Origin: a virus
Direction: 5' to 3' (one strand)
IMG/VR virus record: IMGVR_UViG_3300044712_001710
Span: 1 to 21,772 of that record
DNA length: 21,772 nt
Shown here: positions 5,248 to 13,333 of the stretch, in pieces
Position numbering within the stretch: position 1 is the stretch's first letter
Layout of the letters: each line of letters starts with the position of its first letter
Position numbers and translations under genes: made by a program
The notes under the pieces: model-generated
Databases searched by the model: none
Told to the model about the DNA's origin: nothing
Seen by the model: the letters and a program-made list of their open reading frames with translations, nothing else

Positions 5248-5467
5248 GAAGGCTCGAAAAGAAATTAGTAAACAGGAAATTGCGATGCTTGAAGAGGCGC
5301 GAAAGAAAAGGCGCGTTCCTCTCCTTGTCCAAATGGCCTCCGTGAACGGATGGCATGGACCATATATGCGATGGGCTGCGCGTTGGGAAATCAGAGCAAT
5401 TAGGAACATTTCGTCAGCACGGAAGAGGGCGGCGCATAATGTCGCGCACACCCATAGGGGTCTTTAA
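5228..5467 (+). CDS. Small basic hypothetical protein (79 aa)
   Basis: ATG 5228 lies 20 nt inside the end of the HNH gene, behind GGCAAGGAAG. The product is highly basic (RRIKKARKEISKQ, then EEARKKRRVP) with an aromatic middle (GWHGPYMRWAARWEIRAIRN). No domain is recognised. A competing frame starting at 5355 lacks a ribosome site. The gene bridges the GC-rich upstream DNA and the AT-rich terminase block. Confidence 0.5.
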   Translation: MNTRRIKKARKEISKQEIAMLEEARKKRRVPLLVQMASVNGWHGPYMRWAARWEIRAIRNISSARKRAAHNVAHTHRGL

Positions 5468-5483
5468 AAAAATGCATTTTTCT

Positions 5484-5530
5484 CTTTACTGTAAAGCACA
5501 ACCGCTCTCATCCGCACATTTTGGCAAAAT
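5484..5530. promoter_or_regulatory. Two small palindromes upstream of terS
   Basis: In the 92-bp AT-rich gap before the terminase genes, CTTTAC-T-GTAAAG (5484-5496) and ATTTT-GGC-AAAAT (5518-5530) are perfect inverted repeats with centres 34 nt apart. They could be operator or activator sites for late genes. I see no convincing -35/-10 pair. Confidence 0.3.
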
Positions 5531-5559
5531 CCAAGGTTTTCATTTTGGGGTCTTAGGGC

Positions 5560-6054
5560 ATGCCAGGCGGTAAGGTAGGGAGGCCAAGAAAATCAACAAA
5601 ACAAAAAGTAATTGAAGGTACGTTTCGCCATGATCGCGATGGTGGAAGGGCGGATATTGACTTTCCAATTATTGAAAATACATCGGCTATAAAGGCGCCC
5701 GCGTCAATAAAAAATAAAGAAGTCCGCAATCATTTTGAAATGCTTGTAAAAAATCTTTTAAAAGTACAAAGCCTAACCTGGCAAGACATGGCTTCCCTTG
5801 AGCAAGCCCACCTCCAGCTTGAGAAATGCTACATCCTACAAAAGATGATCACCTCGATGGAGACTAACGGAATAGGAGATCAGATTTCTGATTATACAGG
5901 ATTATTAGCGGCTCAAAAAAGAGCGCTCGAGGCATATACCTCAATCGTTTATCGGTTTGGAGTGTCGCCTCTTGAGCGTTCGCGTATAACAAAAAAGGCA
6001 GTTATAGAAAATGGAAAATCAAAATTAGCTGAAATACTACTGGCTGCAAAATGA
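5560..6054 (+). CDS. terS: Terminase small subunit, P27 family
   Basis: A 164-residue protein from ATG 5560. It opens GGKVGRPRKSTKQKVIEGTF and continues RHDRDGG, the N-terminal signature of P27-type small terminases ('GRP.kP...k.l.GT.r..R'). A helical middle and a C-terminal motif (FGVSPLERSRITKKA) follow. This subunit recognises the packaging site and presents DNA to the large subunit. It overlaps terL by 4 nt (ATGA), which fits coupled translation. Its codons are clearly AT-richer than those of the head genes. Confidence 0.9.
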   Translation: MPGGKVGRPRKSTKQKVIEGTFRHDRDGGRADIDFPIIENTSAIKAPASIKNKEVRNHFEMLVKNLLKVQSLTWQDMASLEQAHLQLEKCYILQKMITSMETNGIGDQISDYTGLLAAQKRALEAYTSIVYRFGVSPLERSRITKKAVIENGKSKLAEILLAAK

Positions 6055-7703
6055 AATTAAAAGATGAAATAGAATTATATTGTCGGGATGTAAAAGAAAA
6101 TAATCTCCATCATTGTGAGAAAGAAAAACAAGCGGTATTAAGATTTGAGGCCGACTTAAAAAGAAAGAATTTCAATTTTGTGATGGAATGGGAAAAGGCT
6201 GCTGCGCTTATTGCCTTTGCTGAAAGTCTTAAGCAGGCAAAGGATGAGGGATATGGGAAACACCTACTTCTAAGCCCGTGGCAAAAGTTTATTTATGTTA
6301 ATTTATGGGGATGGAGATATAAAAAGGATAGGCTTAAAAGAAGATTTACAAAAGCCTATATTCAAATTGCGCGGAAAAATGGAAAGACAACCTTTCTTTG
6401 TCCGATTATGGGGATAGATATTCTCACTACTCCCGGTGCAGAAATATATATTGCGGCTAATCAGAAATCACAATCGAACATTGCCTTTGATTTATTCAAA
6501 TCGATGATTAGTCAATCAGATGAATTGTATGGATTGTTAAACATTACACGCGATGCAATAACAATGGGTGAAAATAGGATAAGGCCGTTATCAAAAAATA
6601 TTGATATTGATGGATTTAACGCTTCAATAATTATCATCGATGAATATCATCAAGCACGTAATACGGAAATGATAGAAGGGCTCCAGCGTGGACAGGCATC
6701 AAGGAAAAACCCACTCCTATTAATTATTACGACCGCAGGAACAAATCTTAATGGACCTTGTTATCAGGAATACAAACATGCAGCAAAGATATTGGCAGGT
6801 ATAGAAAAAGCAGAAAACTATTTCCCTATTATATTTGAACAAGATAAAGGCGATGATTGGACTGATATAAAAATCTTTAGAAAATCAAATCCAAATATTG
6901 GTGTGTCTGTTCAATTGGATTACCTGGAAAAAAGCCTCCTAGAGGCCAAGCAAATGCCGAGTCAGGTCTCGGGGTTCAGGACAAAGAACCTAGATGAATG
7001 GGTCCAAAATACCATTGATACATGGATTCCAGATAAAGCATGGACAGCCCAAATAAAAAAGAAAATTGACCTAATGGGCCGGGAATGTTTTGGAGGAATT
7101 GACTTATCAAAGATAAACGACCTTACCGCTTTTACTCTCTATTTTCTGATTGAAGGATTCTATTATGCAAAGCATAGATTTTATATTCCTGAAGAAAGAA
7201 TAGCTGAAAAAGCCAAGACGGATAACCTCATGATTCCCACTTGGGTACGAGATGGATGGATCACCGCTACGCCAGGTGGAACGATTGATTACTCATTTCT
7301 TGAACGCGATGTCCTCGAGGACTCGAAGAATTATAAAATAAACCTGATAGGATACGATCGATATTATTCAAGCCAAATTGAGAAGACGCTTTCAACAATG
7401 CCCGTTCTAGAGTTCGATCAAAGTCTGAAACATTTTGCCGCCCCCACAAAGGCCTGGGAGAAGGATGTTCTTGATGGAAAAATTATTGACGACAATCCGG
7501 TAATGCGGTGGTGCCTATCATGCGCCACCGTGAGGCCCGATGTCAATGACAACTACAAGCCCATGAAGCGTAAGGGATCCGGATCTGATGAACGAATTGA
7601 CGGCGTGATTACGTCGATTATTGCGCATTCACTGGCCTCGCGCATCACTATATCTAGTGAGGGTATCTCGACCGATAAGCTTTTCGGACTCTTGGGGGTG
7701 TGA
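6051..7703 (+). CDS. terL: Terminase large subunit (ATPase-nuclease)
   Basis: A 550-residue packaging motor, of normal length. The Walker A motif is ARKNGKTT (residues 107-114), Walker B is SIIIIDE (192-198), and the coupling motif LIITTAGTN follows. The C-terminal RNase H-like nuclease has its acidic residues in GGIDLSKINDL (Asp351), IGYDR (Asp436) and SDERIDG (Asp513/Asp517). The protein translocates DNA into the prohead and cuts it. Most of the gene is AT-rich with AAA/ATT-type codons. GC-rich codon choice returns near its 3' end (after about 7470), a possible mosaic junction. Its TGA is followed immediately by the portal gene. Confidence 0.95.
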   Translation: MKLKDEIELYCRDVKENNLHHCEKEKQAVLRFEADLKRKNFNFVMEWEKAAALIAFAESLKQAKDEGYGKHLLLSPWQKFIYVNLWGWRYKKDRLKRRFTKAYIQIARKNGKTTFLCPIMGIDILTTPGAEIYIAANQKSQSNIAFDLFKSMISQSDELYGLLNITRDAITMGENRIRPLSKNIDIDGFNASIIIIDEYHQARNTEMIEGLQRGQASRKNPLLLIITTAGTNLNGPCYQEYKHAAKILAGIEKAENYFPIIFEQDKGDDWTDIKIFRKSNPNIGVSVQLDYLEKSLLEAKQMPSQVSGFRTKNLDEWVQNTIDTWIPDKAWTAQIKKKIDLMGRECFGGIDLSKINDLTAFTLYFLIEGFYYAKHRFYIPEERIAEKAKTDNLMIPTWVRDGWITATPGGTIDYSFLERDVLEDSKNYKINLIGYDRYYSSQIEKTLSTMPVLEFDQSLKHFAAPTKAWEKDVLDGKIIDDNPVMRWCLSCATVRPDVNDNYKPMKRKGSGSDERIDGVITSIIAHSLASRITISSEGISTDKLFGLLGV

Positions 7704-7704
7704 T

Positions 7705-8919
7705 TTGGGTCTGTTCGATTGGGGGAAAAAGGGAAAAAAACGCGCCTACGGCGCGGAATATACTTGGATCCCCTTCGCGGATGGAGTATCCGGCGCATTC
7801 CAGGGCGTAAATGCAACCGCGTTTATATGCGAAAAGTTGATTGCCGACGCAATCAGCGAGATTCCGTTAAACCTCTACGTGAAGAAAAAGGACGGTTCCA
7901 GGGCGAAGGCGGGATACCATCCGCTCTATTCGATCGCGAAATATGCCCCGAACAGTGACGAGCCCCCCGTCCTTTTCTATTCCTCCATGGTCCGCGACTA
8001 CTTCCGGGGGAACGTCTATATCAATAAGGTAATGCGGGGCAAAGATGTTTCAAGCCTTTTCCTCCTCGATAGAAACCTGATGAACGTGAAGCGGATTCTA
8101 GGCCGGAAGGTATATACCTACCAGGGCGCAGAAATTCCTTCCGATCAGGTCCTGCATATCCCGTCCAAATGGTCCTACGATGGGATTAAGGGCGGATCGA
8201 TCTTCGATGTATTGATATCCGTTCTTAAGGCGGGCAGCTCTCTCGATGAGTATACGCATAAAAGCTTTGGCGGCGTGGTCGGGAAGCGGCTCGTTCTTGA
8301 GCTCCAGAAGCTCGATAAGACTTTAACCGATACGGAAATTCAGGCCAAGCAAGATATTTTCGCCGCCAAATACGGCGGCGCCAAAAACGCCGATAAGGCG
8401 CTCATGCAGTTCCCTGATACCAAGTACTCAGTACTCGATACGGGAACGATAGACGACCGTATCCGATGGCTGAAAGAGAACGCGGCTTATCAGGATGAGC
8501 GCATCGCCAAGGTGTTTGGCGTACCCATCCCATTGATCAATGGGACATACCAAAACAACCTTGAAGCCATTTTTACGGTCTTCATCGAAACAGGCCTACG
8601 CCCCATCTGCACCCATTTCGAACAGTCTTTCAATATGCTCCTTTCTCCCGCCGATCGCCTCTATCATTATTTCGAATACGATTACAATTCGCTCATGAAG
8701 GCCGATCTCGCCGCGCGGATCGACGCCTATACCAAGCAGATAACCAACGCCATCGCCTCACCTAACGAAGTAAGAGAAAAGGAAAATCTTCCAGGGATTG
8801 GCCCCGCGGGAGATACGTACTTTATCCCCGCAAATCTCATGCCGCTCACCATGGAAAACATCACGGCCTATATGGCCAAAAACAAGGAGGCCCAGGCCGG
8901 CCTGGGGAATCAGCCATGA
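7705..8919 (+). CDS. Portal protein, HK97 type
   Basis: The start is set at TTG 7705 (404 residues), giving MGLFDWGKKGKKRA, the usual portal opening. GGGGGTG lies at 7694-7700, and the terL stop is 1 nt upstream. The in-frame ATG at 7621 would place 28 unrelated residues inside terL. Portal landmarks are VNATAFICEKLIADAISEIP, PLNLYVKK, YPL-type 'HPLYSIAKYAPN', and IPSDQVLHIPSKWSYDGIKG. It forms the dodecameric ring through which DNA enters and leaves the head. It overlaps the protease by 4 nt. Confidence 0.93.
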   Translation: MGLFDWGKKGKKRAYGAEYTWIPFADGVSGAFQGVNATAFICEKLIADAISEIPLNLYVKKKDGSRAKAGYHPLYSIAKYAPNSDEPPVLFYSSMVRDYFRGNVYINKVMRGKDVSSLFLLDRNLMNVKRILGRKVYTYQGAEIPSDQVLHIPSKWSYDGIKGGSIFDVLISVLKAGSSLDEYTHKSFGGVVGKRLVLELQKLDKTLTDTEIQAKQDIFAAKYGGAKNADKALMQFPDTKYSVLDTGTIDDRIRWLKENAAYQDERIAKVFGVPIPLINGTYQNNLEAIFTVFIETGLRPICTHFEQSFNMLLSPADRLYHYFEYDYNSLMKADLAARIDAYTKQITNAIASPNEVREKENLPGIGPAGDTYFIPANLMPLTMENITAYMAKNKEAQAGLGNQP

Positions 8920-9602
8920 AGAAAGAGCTCCATCGATTCACTATCAGGACCGCCCCCGAGCTGCGCGAGAGCGAGGGGAAGCGGTATATCAGGGGGCTCA
9001 TCCCTTACGACTCCCCGAGCGAGTGGATGGGATACACCGAATTCCTCGCGCCCACGGCATTCAATAAAACGATTGCCGACGGCGCCGACGTGAAGGCCCT
9101 CCGGAACCACGATTCGAATATGATCCTCGGCCGGACGAAGAACGGGACCCTCAGGCTCGAAAATTCCGAGGGGGGACTCATACCCGAAATAGAAATCAAC
9201 GAAGGCGTGTCCTACGCCATGGACCTCTGGGCGGCCGTTCAGCGCAAAGATGTCGACACTATGTCTTTCGGGTTCATTCCGATCCAGCAGGAAATAAAAA
9301 AGACCGATGACGGCGAAGAGGTACGCATCACGGAAGCGCGCCTCATCGAAGTCAGTTTCGGAGTCCCGTTCCCGGCGTATCCGGAGACGGGATCCGAGGC
9401 CGTACAGCGTTCTTTGGAGGAGGTGCTCGCCGCTCAAGAGATTGACGAGGCCGGCGCCATCCTCTTAACGGAAACCAAGGCGAAGATCGACGAGGCCCTA
9501 GCCCGTAGGAATCCGCCGTCACCTGAGCCGCCCGCAAGCACTCAGGCCGACACGGGGGACATGGACATGAAGACCGCCGTCACCCTAGCCCTGATCGATT
9601 AA
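8916..9602 (+). CDS. Prohead protease, HK97 family (U35)
   Basis: A 228-residue protein whose ATG overlaps the portal stop. It opens with RYIRGLIPYDSPSEWMG, then LAPTAFNKTI, ALRNHDSNMILGR (candidate catalytic His65) and VDTMSFGF (candidate Ser117), and ends the domain with EARLIEVSFGVPFPAYPET. These are the conserved His and Ser blocks of the HK97 maturation protease, which cleaves the capsid delta domain and itself. The last ~50 residues (Pro/Ala-rich, then DMDMKTAVTLALID) are a tail beyond the core domain, perhaps a scaffold-like targeting segment. Confidence 0.92.
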   Translation: MKKELHRFTIRTAPELRESEGKRYIRGLIPYDSPSEWMGYTEFLAPTAFNKTIADGADVKALRNHDSNMILGRTKNGTLRLENSEGGLIPEIEINEGVSYAMDLWAAVQRKDVDTMSFGFIPIQQEIKKTDDGEEVRITEARLIEVSFGVPFPAYPETGSEAVQRSLEEVLAAQEIDEAGAILLTETKAKIDEALARRNPPSPEPPASTQADTGDMDMKTAVTLALID

Positions 9603-9613
9603 CAGGAGGAACT

Positions 9614-10702
9614 ATGGATCCCGAACTGGAACTATTGAAGAAGGAGCAGGAAATCCGATCCCTTCCCGAGCAGTTCAAAAACGATAAAGAGGGCTTCGAT
9701 AAAGCCCTCGCCGAGAAGTCGGCCGAGCTGCGCGCCTTGAAGCAGCAGATCGACCAGGCCCGTATGCCCAGTCAGCCGCGCTCGGCTGAGGCCCAAGAGA
9801 AGCCGTGGGCGGATCTGGCCAAGGCCATCATCGAAAAGCGCTCCGTCACCATGAACGGCGGACAGGGTTCGAGGCTGGTTCAGGACATCTTTGCCCTGCC
9901 CGGCCTGGCCTCCAAACTCTACAGTAAGGTGAACCAGGTCGATGGGCCCTTCGGCGAGGTGGTCGTACCCTGCTTCAACCCCTCGCCCGCGCGGCCCGCG
10001 GCCGTCGCCGAGGGCGGGAGCGTTTCGGCGGATTCGACCGGCGTCTACGCCGGGAAGACCCTCACCCTCAAGCCCTGGATTTCCACCCTACCGGTGAGCG
10101 TAGGCCTCTGGGAAGGGCTTTCTGTGGACGGATTCAAGGACAAGCTGGTCGGGATTTTCTCCGACGCCTTCCTGTCCTCCATCGATAACGCGGCCATCAA
10201 CGGAACCGGATCCGCCCCCGATTCGCTCGGCGTCTTCGTCGCCGCGGCCGGCGGCGTTCCCACCTCCCAGGACATCACCGGGGCGGCCGCCACTTCCTTC
10301 ACCCTCGTGGATCTCCTCACCCTCGTGGCGGCCATCCGGAACCGGTACAACCCCGAGGACTGCTCGGTGGTCCTGAACGGGTCCTTCATCTCCGCAATGC
10401 TCGCGGAGTCCTCGAGCTCCTTCGAGGGGATCAAGAACGAGATCCTCCTCAAGGGATCCATCCGAGGCGTGGAGATCATCGAATCCGGCAACGCCCCCAC
10501 GACCCTTACCGCGGGCTCCTATGTCGCGGTGGCGGGCAACTTCAAGCGCGGATATACCTGGGGGCGTGGCCTAGGTCTCCGGATCTCCCCGATCGAATCC
10601 GCGACCGACGATCTGGTCAACGTCAAGGCGACCATGTACATGGGCGGACTGCCCCACCTCGGGACCGCCTTCTACCGCCTGAAGACCAAGGCCGGAACCT
10701 AG
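9614..10702 (+). CDS. Major capsid protein, HK97 fold
   Basis: A 362-residue protein behind an ideal AGGAGG (9604-9609). Residues ~1-60 are a charged coiled coil (delta/scaffold domain; LLKKEQEIRSLPEQFKNDKE). The shell domain begins around ~75-90 and includes VVVPCFNPSPARPAAVAEGG, then SVSADSTGVYAGKTLTLKPW and INGTGSAPDSLGVF. The final part (GLGLRISPIESA) is typical of phage capsids. By analogy with HK97, the delta domain is cut away during maturation by the upstream protease. The gene is GC-rich with strongly biased codons, which fits high expression. Confidence 0.93.
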   Translation: MDPELELLKKEQEIRSLPEQFKNDKEGFDKALAEKSAELRALKQQIDQARMPSQPRSAEAQEKPWADLAKAIIEKRSVTMNGGQGSRLVQDIFALPGLASKLYSKVNQVDGPFGEVVVPCFNPSPARPAAVAEGGSVSADSTGVYAGKTLTLKPWISTLPVSVGLWEGLSVDGFKDKLVGIFSDAFLSSIDNAAINGTGSAPDSLGVFVAAAGGVPTSQDITGAAATSFTLVDLLTLVAAIRNRYNPEDCSVVLNGSFISAMLAESSSSFEGIKNEILLKGSIRGVEIIESGNAPTTLTAGSYVAVAGNFKRGYTWGRGLGLRISPIESATDDLVNVKATMYMGGLPHLGTAFYRLKTKAGT

Positions 10703-10704
10703 TA

Positions 10705-10914
10705 ATGGCCGGAGAGTCGAAGCCCGATAAGGGCGCGTCGGCCTCCGCCGCGGCCCAGGCCAGGGAGCCTGCGGCCGCGGAAGAGGAAATCGAAGTGAAG
10801 ATGCTCAACCTGGCAACGGGCGAATGGGGCATCTATCAAGCGTTCGGCGTCTACAAGATGCCGGCCGCCCGGGCGCTGTCCTTCATCAAGGCCGGCGACG
10901 CCGAGCGGATATAA
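10705..10914 (+). CDS. Small head/connector-region protein (69 aa)
   Basis: ATG 10705 is 2 nt after the capsid stop. The first ~28 residues are a low-complexity Ala/Glu linker. The rest (VKMLNLATGEWGIYQAFGVY, then KMPAARALSFIKAGDAERI) fits small proteins often found right after capsid genes ('V+ml....g.......G.vy.l....A..li..G.A..'). The role is not known; decoration or head-tail joining has been suggested for such positions. It is followed by a strong hairpin. Confidence 0.7.
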   Translation: MAGESKPDKGASASAAAQAREPAAAEEEIEVKMLNLATGEWGIYQAFGVYKMPAARALSFIKAGDAERI

Positions 10915-10920
10915 TCGGCC

Positions 10921-10953
10921 CCCCGGCCGGGGCAACCTGGCCGGGGATTTTCT
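10921..10953 (+). terminator. Strong hairpin between capsid and connector genes
   Basis: CCCCGGCC (10921-10928) / GGCCGGGG (10939-10946), an 8-bp all-GC stem with a 10-nt loop, followed by ATTTTCT. The T-run is short, so it is probably a partial terminator or an mRNA-end stabiliser that keeps capsid mRNA more abundant than downstream mRNA. Confidence 0.5.
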
Positions 10954-10965
10954 AAGGGGAACCAG

Positions 10966-11496
10966 GTGATCGTATCGCTTTCGGCGTTCAAGGCATGGAT
11001 CAATGACTTCAATACCTCCGACGCCGATCTCCAGGTATGCCTTGACGTGGCCGAGCGGGCCGTCATCGATCATCTGGGATATGATCCTGCTACGGGTACC
11101 AGGACGGAATACCTCTCCGGGCTCGGGCTTCCCTTCATCACCATCCGCGCGAAAAACATCACCGCCATTACCTCTATCACCGTAGACGGGACGGTGATCA
11201 ATGCTTCCCTGGTACGAATCGAGGACAATTTCATTTTCTATAAAGACGGCACCACGATATTCCCCGCAGGGCGTGGGAATATCGTGGCCGTCTACGTAGC
11301 GGGATGGTCGACGATCCCGACCCTGATCCAACACACCACCATGAGGATCGGGAACATCGTCCGTATGGACAAGATCGCCAACGGCCAGGCCACCATCAGC
11401 ACGCCGGACGGCGGATCCCGGTCCTATGCCCAGTACCTCAAGTTCGATCAGCAGCTAGCCGTCCTCGGATCCTACCGCGTGGGGCCGCTCGCATGA
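10966..11496 (+). CDS. Head-tail connector, gp6-like
   Basis: A 176-residue protein from GTG 10966, with AAGGGGA upstream. It opens VSLSAFKAWINDFNTSDADL, and continues QVCLDVAERAVIDHLGYDP, which is the helical start of HK97 gp6/SPP1 gp15-type adaptors ('...lk..l.id..d.d..l...i..A...ie..l'). A beta part (YLSGLGLPFITI ... VAVYVAGWSTIP) and a final helix follow. It would form the ring under the portal. Its stop overlaps the next ATG. Confidence 0.78.
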   Translation: MIVSLSAFKAWINDFNTSDADLQVCLDVAERAVIDHLGYDPATGTRTEYLSGLGLPFITIRAKNITAITSITVDGTVINASLVRIEDNFIFYKDGTTIFPAGRGNIVAVYVAGWSTIPTLIQHTTMRIGNIVRMDKIANGQATISTPDGGSRSYAQYLKFDQQLAVLGSYRVGPLA

Positions 11497-11903
11497 GTAC
11501 CGTCATCGTCAAGACCGAAATAGCCGAGGCGGTAAAGTTCATCAATGGCCTCGGAGGATCAGCGAAGATTTTCACCGGAAAGGCCCTCCGAGCCGTAGGC
11601 GGTAAAGGCGTTTCGGCCGTAAAGAAAGAATATAAAAAGACCCTGAAGAAGCGGAGCGGGCTCCTCTACAAGGAGGTCAAGTCAAGCCTCGCGCGGGACA
11701 AGATGGCCGTTTCAGTCTACTCCAGGGCGCAGCGCGAGAAGGTGCGGTATGGCTTCGTTCTCGCGGCCGGATCCGCGGCGCGGAAGATCGAGGCGCGGGA
11801 CTGGTTCCAGCCTCCGCTTGAGCGGTTCATGCAATCGAGTGAATTCCTGGCCACGGTTCAGAAGGTACTCGACAAGGAAGTCGGGAGGCTCGTGAAAAAA
11901 TGA
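11493..11903 (+). CDS. Head-tail joining/neck protein, HK97 gp10-like
   Basis: The start is set at ATG 11493 (ATGA with the previous stop), not at the upstream in-frame ATG 11304, which lies inside the connector gene. The 136-residue product is basic. A helix at AVKFINGLGGSAKIFTGKAL is followed by KGVSAVKKEYKKTLKKRSGL, then beta strands (MAVSVYSRAQ) and a C-terminal helix after ARDWFQPPLERFM. This matches the size, order and pattern of HK97 gp10-type tail completion proteins. Assigned mostly by context. Confidence 0.65.
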   Translation: MSTVIVKTEIAEAVKFINGLGGSAKIFTGKALRAVGGKGVSAVKKEYKKTLKKRSGLLYKEVKSSLARDKMAVSVYSRAQREKVRYGFVLAAGSAARKIEARDWFQPPLERFMQSSEFLATVQKVLDKEVGRLVKK

Positions 11904-12352
11904 GCGAGTTGGCGGTCATCAATAAGGTTAAATCAATCACCATCGCCAAGCTTAACCCCTACCTCCTGGCCGCGACCCCGGCGCTTCCTACCGTCGATTC
12001 GCGGAATGTCCGGATCGAGGCTATGGATCCATCCGTTCAGGCCTCCCTGGTGGTGTGGATCAAGGCGGACTACTCGCGCTTCGAGGAAGGCTCCATTTCT
12101 GAGGATGATGCCACTACCATCGTAAAGGTTTACCTGGTGGTCCGGGGCGCCGCAGCCGCTGCGCTCTTCGAAAATCTCTATAAGACAGCGGCCTTTTTCC
12201 GCCAAATGATATGCGCGAACGCAACCCTAGAGGGCGAAGCGCTCGACGCAACGGTCACCGATTTCAATTATTTCGACAGCATTGAAGGCTCGCCCGAATC
12301 GCGGGCCGTAGAAATAACGATCCAGGTTTCCCATGAGGAGCCGAGGGGGTAA
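11900..12352 (+). CDS. Probable tail terminator/completion protein
   Basis: A 150-residue protein whose ATG overlaps the previous stop. It is the gene before the tail tube, which is the usual place of the tail terminator (lambda gpU-like). Features seen are an N-terminal helix (VINKVKSITIAKLNPYLLAA), alternating strands (DATTIVKVYLVVRG) and a C-terminal strand VEITIQVSHEE. No sequence motif proves the family, so the function is from position and fold pattern. Confidence 0.6.
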   Translation: MSELAVINKVKSITIAKLNPYLLAATPALPTVDSRNVRIEAMDPSVQASLVVWIKADYSRFEEGSISEDDATTIVKVYLVVRGAAAAALFENLYKTAAFFRQMICANATLEGEALDATVTDFNYFDSIEGSPESRAVEITIQVSHEEPRG

Positions 12353-12354
12353 CG

Positions 12355-13326
12355 ATGTCAGGGAATATGGGGGCGGGAAGTCGCCTACAGCTCGCGAAGG
12401 AGAGTTCCTACGGGACGCTCCCGACCATGACCGATCAGCTCAATTTTTTGAGCGAATCGCTCAAGCTCGACGTGGACCGGAAGGTGGAGGATAACCTCCT
12501 CACCGCGGTGGTCGCGCAGCAAGGGGAGATCGTAGGCCTGAAGGTCTCCGGGGATTTCGCGGTGGGGCTAAAGCCCGAAAACGCGGGACTCCTCTTCAAG
12601 ATGGGGATGGGCGCCGAGGGCACGCCTACGCTCAAGGGAGGGACGACCGGAGTCTATAAGCATCCCTTCACCCTGGTTCCATCCACCGGAAGCTTGCCCT
12701 CATTCAGCGCCACGGTTGACCGCAAGCAGGCCGTGAAGGCCTATACCGGCCTCAAGGTCGATACCCTGAAGCTGGAGGCGCAGAGCCAGGACACGCTCCG
12801 CGCTACCGTGGGCGTGAAGGGAAAGACCGAGGCGAGCGGGACGACTGCGAGCCTCTCCGCTCCGACCCTCAAGTCCTTCAAGTTCGCCGGCGGTTCGCTC
12901 ACGATCGATACCGTGAGCTTTGCGTCCGTGACCGGATTCAACCTCGAGATCGCGAACAAGCTTTCCGAGGAGAAGCCAAACATCGGATCCGGGCTTTATA
13001 GCCCCGAGCCGCTCCACGATACCCGCGAGGTCAAGGTCACCATCGAGGCGGATTACGACGCGCAGAGCGAGGCGGTCCACGAGACCAATTTCAAGGCCGG
13101 GACCCTCATCGCCCTGGTGGCGAAATTCTACTCCACGAGCCTGATCGAAGCCGGGCAGCCCTATGAGATCGACATCACCATCCCGAACCTCGAGATCGTG
13201 GAAGCCTCCCCGAACGTGGGCGGCCGCGGGAAGATCACCATGAGCATCAGCGGGAACGCGGTCGCGGTCGGATCCACGGAGCCCATCACCGTTGACTTTT
13301 ATTCGGCCCAGGCTACGGCCTATTAG
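12355..13326 (+). CDS. Major tail tube protein
   Basis: A 323-residue protein from ATG 12355, 2 nt after the previous stop. It opens with GAGSRLQLAKESSYGTLPTM followed by LNFLSESLKL, the usual N-terminus of tube proteins that stack as hexamers ('..l.i..EssyGt......f.....sl'). The body is beta-rich with many Thr/Ser/Gly, and ends ITMSISGNAVAVGSTEPITV. It is longer than a bare tube protein (about 150-200 residues), so it may carry an added beta domain. It is followed by the chaperone pair and the tape measure, as expected. Confidence 0.85.
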   Translation: MSGNMGAGSRLQLAKESSYGTLPTMTDQLNFLSESLKLDVDRKVEDNLLTAVVAQQGEIVGLKVSGDFAVGLKPENAGLLFKMGMGAEGTPTLKGGTTGVYKHPFTLVPSTGSLPSFSATVDRKQAVKAYTGLKVDTLKLEAQSQDTLRATVGVKGKTEASGTTASLSAPTLKSFKFAGGSLTIDTVSFASVTGFNLEIANKLSEEKPNIGSGLYSPEPLHDTREVKVTIEADYDAQSEAVHETNFKAGTLIALVAKFYSTSLIEAGQPYEIDITIPNLEIVEASPNVGGRGKITMSISGNAVAVGSTEPITVDFYSAQATAY

Positions 13327-13333
13327 GAGAGCT

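Noticed and set aside
5355-5573. + strand frame overlapping the 79-aa gene
   Set aside because: No ribosome site and no recognisable pattern. It overlaps both its neighbours; the frame at 5228 has the better start context.
10699-11334. 211-residue minus-strand frame
   Set aside because: It overlaps the capsid-end, hairpin and connector regions, with no start signal or motif.
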